Shown: positions 53,791 through 64,000, counted from the stretch's first letter. The stretch: 64,000 bases of DNA from Cycas panzhihuaensis (GCA_023213395.1 CM041465.1:73601741-73665740), one strand, 5' to 3'. The notes: generated from the letters alone by a model not told the origin. Program-made: numbers and translations.

Positions 53791-54640
53791 GTTGTTCATG
53801 GACTGATTGAACCTATGATACTTTTGTCCAAGTAAGTATAGATGGGGGTTTGTATCCATATATTGCTTGGAATGGAAACATTTTAGCTAATGTATGGTAT
53901 ATGGTGTTAGACCACCATTCTGCTAAGTAGATCCACTTGTGCCATTGGTTTTGTTTGTCTAAGGAGAAGTTTCACAAGCATCCTTCCAGACATTTGTTTA
54001 CCGCCTCAGTTTGCTCATTCCTTTGTGGGTGATAAGTAGTACTCATATGTAATTTTGTTCCTACCAACTTGAACAAATCTTGCCGAAAATGGCTTGTAAA
54101 TTAGGGTTTCTATCACTAACTATGACCTTGGGAAACCCGTGCAATCAATGTATTTCTTTCATGTATACTTTCGCAATCTGACTTGCCTTTGCCATAGTTT
54201 GTGTGCCCCTAAAGTGCGCATATTTCGTACGTCTATCCATTGCTACAAAAATAGCATCCTTTCCTTCTGGTCGTGGGAGCCCCATAATGAAATCCATAGA
54301 AATTTCTTCCCATTTTTGGGTTGGGATATGTAGAGGTTATAACAGTCCCAGGCTTTTCACACATTCGCCTTTGTTACATTGACAAATGTCACATTATGAT
54401 ACCCTTTTTAGGATATCTACTTTCATCCCCTTCCAATAGAAAGAATTCCTTATTTTTTGGTAGGTTTTATCAATTCCTATGTATCCTCCTATAGGCGTTG
54501 AGTTTGCCTCATCTATTAAGACCTCCTTTACTTTGGACTTTGTTGGGACAAATATCTTTCCTTCTTGTAGAATCAAATCTTCATGCAGATCAAACTTCGA
54601 CATCTTTTGGGTTTGTATATCTTCTAACACTTTATATGAG
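53791..54640 (-). pseudogene. K integrase zinc domain and catalytic core (broken)
   Basis: Frame 54630-54394 gives FDLHEDLILQEGKIFVPTKS and YIGIDKTYQKIRNSFYWKGM, the H2C2 region, with CDICQCNKGEC just after a stop. The core follows: EISMDFIMGLPRPEGKDAIF with the first Asp, VAMDRRTKYAHF, VIVSDRNPNLQAIF with the second Asp, and STTYHPQRNEQTEAVNKCLE with the catalytic Glu preserved. Frames change several times. Confidence 0.82.
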
Positions 54641-55305
54641 AATGGATAGCCCTTGTATTCTATAATTAATTCCCAAGTCCAATTAGGAGTTGCTATTGTT
54701 ACTGCCTTGACAGTTATTTCCCCATTGTTCTCCTCTGGTAGCCTTGACAGAGCATCTGTTATGACATTCTCTTTCCCTTTTTTGTATTCGATAATGAAAT
54801 TGAATGTTTGTAGCTTACTTACCCATTTTTGTTTTTTGTCTGGTAACGCTCTCTAATGCAAGAAGTAATTTAGGCTGTCGTGATTTGTTCGAACTATGAA
54901 TTTATTTCCAAGCAAATATTGCCTCCACTGTTGAATTGCTTGCATAATTGCCAACATCTCTTTGTCATATATTGGTTTTAACTTCTCTCTGTTGTTCAGC
55001 TTCCTACTTTCATACGCTATCGGTCAACTCTCTTGTATTAGAACGGCTCCAATCCCAAATCTGAAAGCATCGCATTCTAAGATAAATGGTTTAGAAAAGT
55101 CTGGTATTGCTAGAACCGATGCAGTAACCATTGCTCTTTTGAGGTCTTTGAAGGCTTTCTCTACTAATGGGTTCTATCTGAACACATCTTTCTTCTTAAG
55201 ATCTGTCAAAGGTGCTACAATATGGGTGCATCCCTTAATAAACCTTTGGAGGAACCCTGCTACTCCTAAAGAGCTTCTTATCCCTGTCACATTCTTTGGC
55301 ATTGG
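54641..55305 (-). pseudogene. K RNase H region (broken)
   Basis: Between reverse transcriptase and integrase the minus strand carries RNase H remnants: an [22 protein letters not shown] stretch around 55080-55030, ESRKLNNREKLKPIYDKEML near 55000-54960, and FIVRTNHDSLNYFL near 54890. Open frames on the plus strand here are shadows. Confidence 0.65.
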
Positions 55306-56173
55306 CTAATTGACAATAGCTTGTGTCTTCTTCGGATCTATCTTGATCAATTCCCTAGTAATGACATGCCCTAAATATTCCAACTCTTCCTTTTCAAATG
55401 TGCATTTTCCCATGTTCACATATAATTGGTGTTTTCCCAAGATCATTAAGACTGCCCTGATATGGTCTAGGTGTTTTTCCCAAGTTTTGTTATACATCAA
55501 GATATCATCAAAAAAGACTAGTACAAATTTCTGTGATAGCGGTTTGAGTATTGCAGTCATGGTACTTTGGAATGTAGCTGAGGCATTCGTCAATCCAAAC
55601 AGCATAACTTTGAACTCAAACAACCCCTCATGGGTGCAAAAAGCTATTTCATAAACGTCATCTTCTTTGACACGGATCTGATAGTACCTAGATCTGAGAT
55701 TGATTTTTGTGAAATATCTCACTCCATGAATTTTGTCAAGCAAATTGTCTGTCCTACGAATGGGATAACGATTATTTACTGTCAATTTGTTTAATCCTAT
55801 ATAGTCTACATGCATCCTATAAGATCTGTCTTTTTTGGGGTTCACCACCAATGGTGACGCAAATGGACTTGTATTATTCATTATCTGTCCCTATGCTAGG
55901 AATTTCCTTGTGATATTTTCAATCTCCTTTCTCAAGTGATATGTGTCTATATGGGCATATGTTTATCGATGTTGCTCCTGGTACCAGTTCAATAGTGTGC
56001 TGATGTTCGCATTGGGGAGGGAGCCCTTGAGGTTCATTAAATACCGAGTTGTGTTCATTTAGGATTTCTTGTACTTTAGGCGGCACATCTTCTACCACTA
56101 TTTTATAGCATGTTAATATATATGCCAAAGGATTTTTCTTCAGTATTTTCTCCATTCGGTGTGAGGATACCAA
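55306..56173 (-). pseudogene. K reverse transcriptase
   Basis: From 56080, FNEPQGLPPQCEHQHTIELV, PGATSINICPYR opens the domain. After a short gap the 191-codon frame 55881-55306 reads MNNTSPFASPLVVNPKKDRS, MHVDYIGLNKLTV, IHGVRYFTKINLRSRYYQIR, FEFKVMLFGLTNASATFQST, the catalytic FFDDILMYN, and CTFEKEELEYLGHVITRE. In the first catalytic block, FTKINL replaces the usual F(S/T)K(I/L)DL, so the first metal-binding Asp is Asn. That would inactivate this copy even if the frame were intact. Confidence 0.88.
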
Positions 56174-56560
56174 TTGTGTCGGTGGTGTAGTGGGTGCTTG
56201 AAGCTTGTACTTTTGTCCCTTCTGTTAGAAGCACATGAATCACGTCATATAGTTTGTAACTATATTCCCCAGCATTTGTAACCACTAAATGCCTAAGACT
56301 GCATCCATGCCTCCAATCGACATCGCGCACATGCATGTGATTACTGAATAACCCCTATTTTGTAAATTTACAGACTTGCAATACCCTCCACATGGTGTAG
56401 TTTTTCTGTTTGCAATGGACACCTGGAATGTGTTTAATGATTGGATTACTAATCCCAACTTCTTCATTGTGGCTCGATTGATAAAATTATGGGTGTTGCC
56501 ACTATCTACTAGAATTGCCTCCGAAGCTCCTTTAATCATCCCTTGGAACCTAAGGGTTTG
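56174..56560 (-). pseudogene. K aspartic protease
   Basis: Frame 56539-56285 reads MIKGASEAILVDSGNTHNFI, with the active-site DSGNTHNFI close to the usual DSGATHNFI, then FQVSIANRKTTPCGGYCKSV and GGMDAVLGI, the flap and end of the domain. After a shift, HVRDVDWRHGCSLRHLVVTN lies near 56336-56280, out of phase. Confidence 0.82.
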
Positions 56561-57835
56561 AGGGGTGACTTGTTGTCTTGTAATGGCTTGTAAAGAAATT
56601 TACACATTCTCGATATCCACTTCCAAAAGTTGGTCTACTTTAGCTTCTTCTTCTGGAGCTTGCTCAATCTCTTCTTCTTCTAGGATTTCCCCATCTTCAT
56701 TGTTAATCATGAACACCTTTTTCGTTAAGCACTAGTGTTCTCGGTTCTATTTTCCCCCGCACTTGAAGCATGTCCCCTTTTTGAGATGTTCATCTCTTGA
56801 TATTCTCTTTGTATCATTTGAATTTCTTACTACTAATGGTGGGCCCACCTTTGTACCTGACTTTATCCAATGTGGATTTGACCCCTAGTGTTGATATGTA
56901 TTTGGCTCAAATCTACATGTAGATGTTGGTCAACTCTCCTTGAATTCTGCTTCGATGATTTTGGCTAATTTAATCATGTGTTGAATATTTATTGGACTCA
57001 TGGAGTTGATGTGGAACCTAATTGGTCCCTTTAAGCCACTGATGTACATTTCCATGAGACATTTTGACGGTATTCTCTCTAAAACAAGATATTCAAGTCC
57101 CTGAAATTGCTCTGTGTATTCCTATATCGATCCCATTTGCTCTAGTCATGTTAGTTGGGCGAAGTAGTCAGTGTTCCATGAATCTTCGCATTGATTAATC
57201 AAGTGCCTTTTCAAATAGTCCCAAGATCCTTGGACCCCTCTGTTGATCTTCTTCCACCAATAGAACCATTGTAATTCCCTTCCATATAAGTGAAGTGTTG
57301 TTGTTCAGATTTTATCCTTGTCGTCTAATCCATAAACCTCGAAATATGTCTCCATCTATAGTAACCAACTTCTGATGTCCCTCGATCTATCTGCATCGAA
57401 CTTTTCTAATGAAAGTTTGGTTCCTTTGAGTCCATGATCTGTTTGTGTGTTTTTCGGTCCTCTTCTCTCAAATGTTAACCCTTTGTATTTGTTGGGATTT
57501 TCTTGGTTGATGGGTTCATCCTAGGTGTCATATTCCCCTATCTTCTCTATGCCCAATGAATCTCCTTCTTCCATGGTTATCTCGGATCTACGAAACTGAG
57601 GAGGCTCTTTGAAAGTTTTTGCCCATCCTCTTATTTGCTCTGTAAGACTTTTTATGTTGTTCAATTCATCTAGCTTCTTGTTTGTCCCTTTAGTCTAATT
57701 TGGGGCCTGATTCACCATCTTATTGGTGGGGATTTTTTCTGACCTAGGTTCCATCTCGTTGTGGGGGGAAGCAAATTTGATTGCTGATTTTTTCCACTTC
57801 CCTTTGAATTCCTGCTTCAAAATAAAGCTCTGATA
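56561..57835 (-). pseudogene. K gag with zinc knuckle (broken)
   Basis: Around 56775-56720 the minus strand encodes CFKCGG, a stop and REH-C, a knuckle with one nonsense change. Upstream, about 57190-56910, EYTEQFQGLEYLVLERIPSK, CLMEMYISGLKGPIRFHINS and IKLAKIIEAEFKES are the conserved gypsy gag core. The amino-terminal part to 57780 is present but in several frames. Confidence 0.7.
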
Positions 57836-57840
57836 TCACT

Positions 57841-58254
57841 TGTAGTGACAAGATGCGCTTGGATCCGATTTATCTGGTGGAAATGACTCTAAAAAAAAAT
57901 AATACACAACAAGAGATAATATAATATGGTAACAATGTAGTAATAAATGAATGAGAGAGGGTTGCTCAAGTCTCAAAGTAAATGAAGAATAAATGAGTAA
58001 AATATCACCAAATATAGGGTAATGAAATATTAGCAAAACATAGTATTGGAGCCGAAATAATGCTCCCTCTTTCAGGTGAGGTAGCGTCCAAATACTGCTG
58101 CCCAAAGGGCCAAAGTACTGTTGTCTTAAAGGCCAAAAGTATCATGCCAAATCAACACTAGCTTGGTTGGGAATGGAGCACCTGGGCCCTTTATATAGTT
58201 GGATTCTGCCTCCATATAGAAGTCGGCCAAGACTGAGTAATTTGGTTTACTACA
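57841..58254 (-). repeat. K 5' LTR (414 bp)
   Basis: Plus strand TGTAGTGACAAGATGCG to GGTTTACTACA. It adjoins CTCTGATATCACT (57828-57840), the complement of the primer site. Confidence 0.88.
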
Positions 58255-58261
58255 GAGTTTC

Positions 58262-58690
58262 TTTCATCTAAATGATCTGTGGAAGTATGTCAACAATTCT
58301 ATAATGGGAAAGGACACTAACGAAATCATTGATTTCCAAAATAGATTGAAGATAGATGTTGACTTCAACATTGAGTATCAATCAAAGATGAGGATTACAT
58401 TTCAATTTCTCAACTTATCAATCATTGGCAACATCATTTTGAACATCAAGGACACTACTACACCAAATCAGATGTGGAACACAATCGTGAACCTGTTTGA
58501 GCACAAGGATGATGTGAGAGCTCTCAACTTGCAGAGTATATTATATACATTGAAGATGACAAGAAATGATGTGGAAACCAAGAGGCAAGTGAGGGAGAAA
58601 GAGCGCCAAAAAAAGAATGGAGAAAACTCTAGAATGTCCTTTCTCATTGAATCCTTCAAGTATAAATACATGCATGAGAGATCTGCATGA
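58262..58690 (+). pseudogene. Copia gag fragment interrupted by K
   Basis: The frame is open from the K junction: HLNDLWKYVNNSIMGKD, then MRITFQFLNLSIIGNIILNI, TTPNQMWNTIVNLFEHKD and LNLQSILYTLKMTRNDVETK. LW-YV, then a short helix-rich block, TP-QMW--I--LF and L---L--LKM is the copia gag (UBN2-type) order. The amino-terminal part should lie on the other side of K, left of 52756, but I do not recognise it. It ends with TGA at 58688-58690. The family differs from the D, H and E gags. Confidence 0.6.
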
Positions 58691-58738
58691 TGGACACTTA
58701 TCATCCATGCATTTCTTACTATTTGTACAGAGTATTAA

Positions 58739-58815
58739 AAATAGGAAGAAAGAATAAGGAAAGAAATAAAGAATAAGGAAAGAAATAAAGAATAAAGGAT
58801 AAGGAATAAAGAATG
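58739..58815. repeat. A/G-rich short tandem repeat
   Basis: The unit AAGAATAAGGAAAGAAATAA is repeated twice in a row, then degenerates into GAATAAAGGATAAGGAATAAAG. It lies next to the presumed 3' end of L. Confidence 0.75.
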
Positions 58816-59066
58816 ATGACAACTCATTAGTTCCTCCCTATTGAGAAGAAATTGTCCCCAATTTCTGTTGAAGATGGGGAAAATTGTGGAGGAAGTTTGT
58901 TTCATAGATTCACTTGGCTTGTGTGGATCGAGTGCCTTTCTTGACAACGAGGTGAGTGTTGGTGAGTCATTGTTGAGTGCATTGTTGTCTGGTGTCCAGC
59001 AAAGTATCTTCTTGTAGTGGTGGTTGAAAATCAGGATTTGTATCTGATGGATGTATGAGATGGGGT

Positions 59067-59249
59067 TCAACTTCTAATTGTGGGGGGCTCATATAATTTT
59101 AATCGGTTGATGTTTACGACATTGTGAATTCTTAAATGTATAGGTAAGTCGAGCCAATAAGCATTGGGGCCAACTTGTTGAAGAATGGTATAAGGTCCAA
59201 ATCTTATAGGTTTAAGTTTATAATGATGTTTGAATCTTCGTCTATCCAA
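59067..59249 (-). pseudogene. L integrase C-terminal block
   Basis: Reads DRRRFKHHYKLKPIRFGPYT, then ILQQVGPNAYWLDLPIHLRI and HNVVNINRLKLYEPP, the standard gypsy integrase C-terminal (SH3-like) region. It is continuous with VWLHLDRRR just upstream in the frame after a short break. Confidence 0.85.
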
Positions 59250-60338
59250 GTGAAGCCAAACTCTGTTGTTGACGTTGAAGCTGGTTGCGACTCTATGTTG
59301 ATCATGTTGAGTCTTGTAGTTTTCCTGAGTTTGGTATAGTATCTGTTGGATTGATGTGTGTAGACGTGACAGATGCTCAATGAAGGTGGTGGACTTTTGT
59401 TGTTCCTTGTATTCATGCTTGGTAGCTCAGGATGGTAATGCTAAAGGAAGTTTGTACGGAGCTAGTAATTGGTAGTCGTGGCAAACTATGAATGGAGAGT
59501 GTCTAGTTAATCGATGGATTGCTTGATTGTAGCTATGTTAAACATTGTGGAGGTGCACATCCCATTGCTTATTGTGATGCTAAGAGATTCTAAGGGCTTG
59601 AACTAGCATCCTATTAACCACTTTGGTCTAGCCATCTGTTTATGGATGGAATGATGTAGAAAACTTAAGTTGACATCCGAGCATCTTCCATAAGAATTGC
59701 CAGAAGTGGCTCAGAAAATGGCTATCCTTATCTAAACTGATAGAAAGTGGTAATCCAAAGTGGGTCTAGACATGTTAGAAAAATAATGCGGTAGCTTGTG
59801 AGGTGAAGATCTCCTTTTTGCATGATATGAATATGGCCATTTGGGAGAATCAACATACAATGACAAAGATGCAGTCATTGCCATGTTGTGTGGTGGCCAG
59901 TGCACTAAGGAAGTCCATTGAAATTAATTCTCATGGTCAGGTTGGGACTGGTAATGGCTAATAAAGTCCGAGCTTCCTATTGGCTAGCTTAGATTGACTG
60001 CATAGGGAGCACTGTCGAATGTATGCTTCAACCATTTTCTGCATGGATGGCAAGTAAAAGTATCACTGCAAATGTTGAAGAGTCTTTTGAGTCCCAAAAT
60101 GACCATTGTAAGAGGATGAGTGAGCTTCTTTAAGAAGTTGTTGCCATGTTGCGCCAACAAGTACACAAAGCTTGTTAAATTTGTACAACAAATCATCCTT
60201 AATATGGTAGCCCAAGTATGGTTCCTGATTGGTAGTTGTTGGTTGTGCCAGTGCCTCCATAATAGGTTGAAATTGAGGATTTGTATGATAGAGACACAAA
60301 ATTTTATGGGAATGTCCGTACAAGTGTCCTCTATCTAA
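59250..60338 (-). pseudogene. L integrase zinc domain and catalytic core (broken)
   Basis: Frame 60323-60063 ends LLKEAHSSSYNGHFGTQKTL, the H2C2 domain. After a stop it continues YIRQCSLCSQSKLANRK, MDFLSALATTQHGNDCIFVI (first Asp) and [15 protein letters not shown] (second Asp). The block that should read TDGQTEVVNR is TDGQTKVVNR, so the catalytic Glu is Lys. WDVHLHNV and YNQAIHRLTRHSPF follow. Confidence 0.82.
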
Positions 60339-61046
60339 TGGAAGAAAGAAAACGAAGGTTTTAAGTAATTTTAATCAGTTTTTAACCGATCAAAAAGAGG
60401 GCTAGAAAATGGAAAAGAAAAAAAATGAAAAAACGAATTTAGAAGTTGAACAAACTTTGGAAAAATAGAAAAACTGCCCAGATCTATCTGGGAGACATGG
60501 AGAAGTGCCCAACAATCTTAGACACAACAAGAGGAGTGAGAAATTTAGAGAAATAACTTAGAATAGCAGCCCAAACGTAAAATTGCTCCAAAAACTAAGA
60601 CTGCACAAGGAATGGACAAAAACGGAGGGACAGGAAGGAGCAGAGAAGAAGTGCCTGGATCTGTTCATGAGACATAGGAGGAGTCTAAGAAGGTTTAGAC
60701 ACTGCCAGAAAAAGAAAAAGATGGCCAAAGCATCTTGGGAAGATGCCAAGTTCGGAAGATATCCCATAAGTGGTTTTGCAGCTAAACTGAGGGCAAAACC
60801 TCACATCAGAGTCTCTGAAAAACATACCAAAGAGTACAAAGTAGCCAATATTGGGCCCAACATTCATTTATCCAATCCCAAATTGTTGTAGCAGTGAAGA
60901 AAGTGCTCAGTAGGGCACTATAAAACAGAATTTTGTAAGAAAAACTAAAATATTTCTAAATGCAATGTATTTTATTGCATATTGAATTTGAAATTATTTC
61001 GATTGGAATAAGTTTTCACTTTCCCATTCAATTCTGGATCACTGTC
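60339..61046 (+). repeat. Foreign segment replacing part of L RNase H, possible solo LTR
   Basis: The L frame is lost at both edges. On the right, FNALIQALKH (61076-61047) should continue into the rest of RNase H; on the left, the integrase H2C2 domain begins. The roughly 300 bases expected between are absent, and about 700 unrelated bases stand there. On the plus strand the segment can be read as TGGAAGAAAG...CACTGTCA with a TATA-like CACTATAAAACAG near 60919, so a solo LTR is possible. No target duplication is seen. A 102-codon plus-strand frame (60583-60891) has no recognised motif. Confidence 0.45.
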
Positions 61047-61196
61047 AGTGTTTAAGAGCTTGGATGAGGGCATTAAACTCCTTGTCATACGTGTTGTAAT
61101 TAAGCTTGGCTTGTGAGAAGCCCTCAAAGTGATAAGCAATGGGGTACCCTCCCTGCTTAAGTACTACTCCTAGAGCGAATTGAGAGGCATCTATTT
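61047..61196 (-). pseudogene. L RNase H N-terminal part
   Basis: Reads LEIDASQFALGVVLKQGGYP, IAYHFEGFSQAKLNYNTYDK, EFNALIQALKH, a well-preserved gypsy RNase H start with the catalytic Asp in EIDAS. It stops at the foreign segment. Confidence 0.8.
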
Positions 61197-62070
61197 CTAG
61201 TTAGAAGGGTTACTCCTCATTGGATAGCTGGAGAATTGGAGTTTACAAAGGGCAACCTTTAGTTTCTCGAATGTTGATTTAGCTTGAGGATTCCATGTGA
61301 ATTCTTTTGTGTTGTCGGTGAAAGCATTCAATGGGTGTGTAATGCTGAAAAAATGCTTGATGAATTTCTGATAGAAGTTGACATTACCCAGGATACTTTT
61401 GAGCTCTGTAAGGATTTTAGGAGTTGGCCAATCCCTAGTAATTTGGATCTTGGCTAGATAGACTTGAATTCCTTGGTCGTTAATGACAAAACCCAAATAG
61501 GGAATGGAGGTTTGGCCAAAAGAGCACTTCTTAAGTTTGGCCTTTAGTTGATGTCAGCGTAAAACTAACAAAACTGTGTCAAAATATTTTTCATGCTTCT
61601 ACAAGGTCTTGTTGAAGATTAATATGTTGTCAAGATAAGCAATAACAAATTTGCCAAGATGCGGGCGAAAAATATCAGTGATGAGGCGCATGAAGGTGGT
61701 AGGGACATTGGTTAGCCCAAAGAGCATCACAAACGATTCATATAAGCTGTGTTGTGTTTTGAATGTTATCTTCCATGTATCCTCAGTGTCCAATTAGACT
61801 TGATGGTAGCCAGAGGCCAATCAATTTTGGAGAAGTATTTAGCTCCTTGAAGCTAATTGAGCAAGTCGTCTATGAGTGGCAGCAGGTACCTATTTTTCAC
61901 TGTTACTTTATTGAGAGCCCTATAGTCAATACATAGTCGCCAGCGATTGTCTTTCTTGGGTATTAGAATTGTTGTAGATATGCAAGGAGAGAAGCTAGGC
62001 TAGATTTTTCCTTCATCTATTAATTGTGCCAGTTGTCTTTTGAGCCATGCTTTAGTAAGAGTGGCTCGAT
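61197..62070 (-). pseudogene. L reverse transcriptase (broken)
   Basis: From about 61970 remnants of the amino-terminal fingers appear. Frame 61793-61599 reads WKITFKTQHSLYESFVMLFG, LTNVPTTFMRLITDIF, and the catalytic motif as YLDNILIFN; the second Asp of YLDD is Asn. Frame 61496-61197 reads LGNVNFYQKFIKHFFSITHP and FTWNPQAKSTFEKLK, the thumb and connection region. The frames are joined by shifts near 61600 and 61500. Confidence 0.85.
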
Positions 62071-62130
62071 ATGGAGCTTGGTTGGGTAATGATGCACCAA
62101 GTAAGAAATCGATGGTGTGTTGAATTGCTC

Positions 62131-62800
62131 TTAGGGGAAACAATCCATTTGGCTCATTAAACACATCGACATACATAAAATAGTCTTTATTATTACTAGT
62201 AGAATTTTATTACAATTGCCCATTTTTGCTTGACGAATGACATAAAGGGCCATGGATTTGGAAGTGTTGACCAACTTGGATACTCGATTGCCTAATAGTA
62301 ATGTCACAATGGTCAGTGGTAGTGTTGTTGTGGTCAATTTGTATGCCTTGTTGTCCTTATGGATTGCATAAGTATTAAGATACCCATCATAGAGCACCCA
62401 ACAATCATGTTGATAAGTTCGACCAAGGAGTAAGTCATTGTAGTCCATTGGAGTTACATTGTAGTCTATAGTATCTATGAGTGCTCAAATGGCAAAGGTG
62501 ACTATGCAAACGCAGTCGATGACTATGGGTTGTCCACTAGCAGTAACCCAACCAAGGGTATATGGCCATGGATGTGGCTTGGTGGGTAGTTGTAGAGTAT
62601 CTACAATTGCTTTAGAAATTTAATTTTTTAGGTTATCATTATCTATGATGCAGAGTGCTATTCTATCTTTAATTTGGCAGTTGTAAGTAAATAGCTTTTC
62701 CCACCCTTGTGCCGAGTACTCTTTGGCCATCAGTACTAAGTTTGTGGATTAGGTATTTATGGATTAGCAAAGGGGAATGACTTTCGGTTGTGTTGGTTCA
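62131..62800 (-). pseudogene. L protease region
   Basis: Frame 62448-62131 begins MDYNDLLLGRTYQHDCWVLY, DGYLNTYAIHKDNKAYKL, matching the DLLLGRPWLYD-HVIHDGY pattern at the end of gypsy protease domains. Upstream, around 62660-62620, IALCIIDNDNLKN stands where a DSG active site is expected, so the catalytic site looks lost. Confidence 0.7.
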
Positions 62801-63657
62801 CTTTGAGGCTCTATCATGAGTTTCCTTGTTTTCTATTGGGCCCTACATTCTGCATCTATGTGTCCCCAGCACTTGTGGAAAGAACAATACTTTATGTTTG
62901 TTGGTCATAGTGTGAGTGGTTGTGTCTTAGAGGAAGACGTTGTGGTGGCAAGATTTATGAATGACTTGGGCCGTTTTTGCATTTTAGCTTCTATTTTGAG
63001 AGTAAATTGAAAAGTTGCTTCTAATGTTGGTATTTGAAGTTATTCCATCTCTTGTTATACATGTGAGTACAATCCTCCAATAAATTTAAGTTTCAAGAGA
63101 TGGTCAGGGTCATTCACTTCCAACCTGATGTAGAGCTTCAAGAATTCATCAATGCATTGTTGCACAAATTGTCTTGATACTTGTCTGATGTGTAACCATC
63201 ATTTCATGAGATTATCAAGATACCCAAGTAGGTAGAAACACCCCTTACTACCTAATTTGAAGTCACCCCATGTAAAAATTGGTTGTTGCTCACTATATGC
63301 TTGCCACCATGTCAAGGCTTGTTTGGCCATATGCACCTCAACTACCAAGAGTTTCTACTGCTCTGATAGTTATTGAGTTTTGAAGTAAGCTTCCAAGCTT
63401 TGAAGCCAATCATCTAGTTTATCTGCATTTAGTGTACCATCAAATAGTGGAACAGATATTTTGACATCTAGTTTGAATTGTGGTTGCTATAGCGGGACTA
63501 GCATAGGAACTTGTTGGTGCAACAACTATTGGAACATGGTCATCATGTTGTTTAGGTTCTGTTGAAAGGTTTGCGAGTCTTGCTTTTGTTCCCACAACTC
63601 TTGTGTAAGAAGCTCTAAGAAGTCTAGGTGTGATCGTTCTTCTTGGTCACAAGACAT
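62800..63657 (-). pseudogene. L gag with degenerate zinc knuckle
   Basis: Start at the ATG at 63657 (MSCDQEERSHLDFLELLTQE), which follows an in-frame upstream ATG at 63708. After a stop, LDVKISVPLFDGTLNADKLD, DWLQSLEAYFKTQ, VEVHMAKQALTWWQAYSEQQ and FTWGDFKLGSKGCF are the gypsy gag core. Near 62890-62850 the knuckle reads YCSFHKCWGHIDAEC. Several stops interrupt. Confidence 0.78.
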
Positions 63658-63708
63658 AGTTGGTAGTGTATGCCCACCTAAGGAAGGCTTATGGCAATAA
63701 GCGTACAT

Positions 63709-64000
63709 ACTGATGCTAAAGGGGTATATTCTTGTTTGGGTGATTTGAGATACGCCTGCCTATAAAGGATTTATGCTCGTATACTCATAACCACACCCCC
63801 CCCCCCCCCCCACCTTTTTTAACATAAAATAGGATAGGCCACAACTGTGAGTGATTGACACTTAGTGCCTGCAAGGTTGTATACAAGAGAGAAGGGGCAA
63901 TTTTTTTTTTTTAAACCCTTAAAAAAACTTAAATCTTATTAAATTACGTATACAAAGTAAACTAAAGTTATAAAGGGTTGATTTACTTTGGAATATACTA
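63709..64000 (-). other. L leader and window edge
   Basis: It contains a run of 17 C at about 63798-63814 and a run of T at about 63901-63913. I find no clear primer site or LTR end before the window stops. Confidence 0.4.

Larger units (their letters stand above)
52757..58254 (-). mobile_element. Ty3/gypsy chromovirus K
   Basis: LTRs at 52757-53240 (484 bp) and 57841-58254 (414 bp) share TGTAG...TACTACA ends. Flanks read TAGTT and GAGTT, a 5-bp target duplication with one change. The minus strand reads 5' LTR, a primer site like TGATATCAGAGCTT, gag with a zinc knuckle, protease, reverse transcriptase, RNase H, integrase and a C-terminal chromodomain, the layout that defines chromoviruses. 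Many stops and shifts. The 70-bp LTR length difference lies between two copies of AAGTCGGCCAAGAC in the longer LTR. Confidence 0.92.
58700..63990 (-). mobile_element. Ty3/gypsy element L, right end outside the window
   Basis: The minus strand reads leader (from about 63980), gag from 63657, zinc knuckle, protease, reverse transcriptase, RNase H (interrupted), integrase, and a possible polypurine tract AATAGGGAGGAACTAA at about 58850-58835. There is no chromodomain after the integrase C-terminal block, unlike K. The 5' LTR is not visible; the 3' LTR boundary is uncertain. A G/C homopolymer (17 C on the plus strand, about 63798-63814) lies in the leader. Confidence 0.82.

Noticed and set aside
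54962-55654. 115- and 114-codon plus-strand frames
   Set aside because: Antisense shadows of the K reverse transcriptase and RNase H.
58541-59070. Leu/Phe/Ser-rich minus-strand frames (93 and 111 codons)
   Set aside because: They read through the AAGAATAAGGAAAG tandem repeat and the L 3' end. The hydrophobic look comes from low complexity, not a membrane protein.
1-64000. tRNA or rRNA genes
   Set aside because: I scanned by eye for tRNA A/B boxes and rRNA cores and found none I could support. The TGGTATCAGAGC words are primer sites, not tRNA genes. A tRNA search program could still find a degenerate one.

Overview
The window looks like intergenic DNA from a large-genome land plant. It is AT-rich, has no bacterial-type operons, and is built almost wholly from nested, decayed LTR retrotransposons: Ty1/copia elements with gag zinc knuckles and primer sites complementary to initiator Met tRNA, and Ty3/gypsy elements including a chromodomain chromovirus. 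A gymnosperm is plausible from the density of old copies, but that is inference. No intact retrotransposon polyprotein is present; every gag-pol copy has stops or frameshifts. Elements are given letters here only for cross-reference.

Layout. 1-2750: CpG-bearing, TACGTACC-rich repeats on both sides of a broken 308-codon ORF (element R). 2950-8470: old repeat fragments, including a 430-bp direct repeat pair and gypsy-like debris. 8480-13546: the LTR and leader of element C (+), a truncated copia J (-), and a solitary 5' LTR with leader P (-). 13547-31411: a nest at least four deep. Gypsy-like G is split by A (-), A is split by copia D (-, TSD TGCCA), and D is split by copia H (+, TSD TACAC). 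31740-32090: two short exon-like segments (-) with canonical splice sites, the best candidate for host gene sequence. 33905-34127: a strict 31-bp minisatellite. 35337-41886: copia M (+). 41934-42200: a minus-strand 5' LTR, N. 43050-50500: copia E (+), split by B (+, TSD TAGGC) and cut by F, whose LTR is tandemly duplicated. 52757-58254: chromovirus K (-). 58262-58690: a copia gag fragment. 58700-64000: gypsy L (-), running off the right edge.

The most unusual item is the A/B/C group. A and B are about 4.4-kb elements with LTR, Met-tRNA primer site, long leader, a copia-like gag amino-terminal region, then a second protein region conserved between the two copies, and directly the polypurine tract and 3' LTR. 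Neither has protease, integrase, reverse transcriptase or RNase H. They are presumably mobilised in trans by complete copia elements. B is structurally complete with 361-bp LTRs and a perfect 5-bp target duplication.

The nesting order agrees with LTR divergence counted by eye: H, innermost, about 5 differences in 227; B about 13 in 361; D, which hosts H, about 14 in 207.
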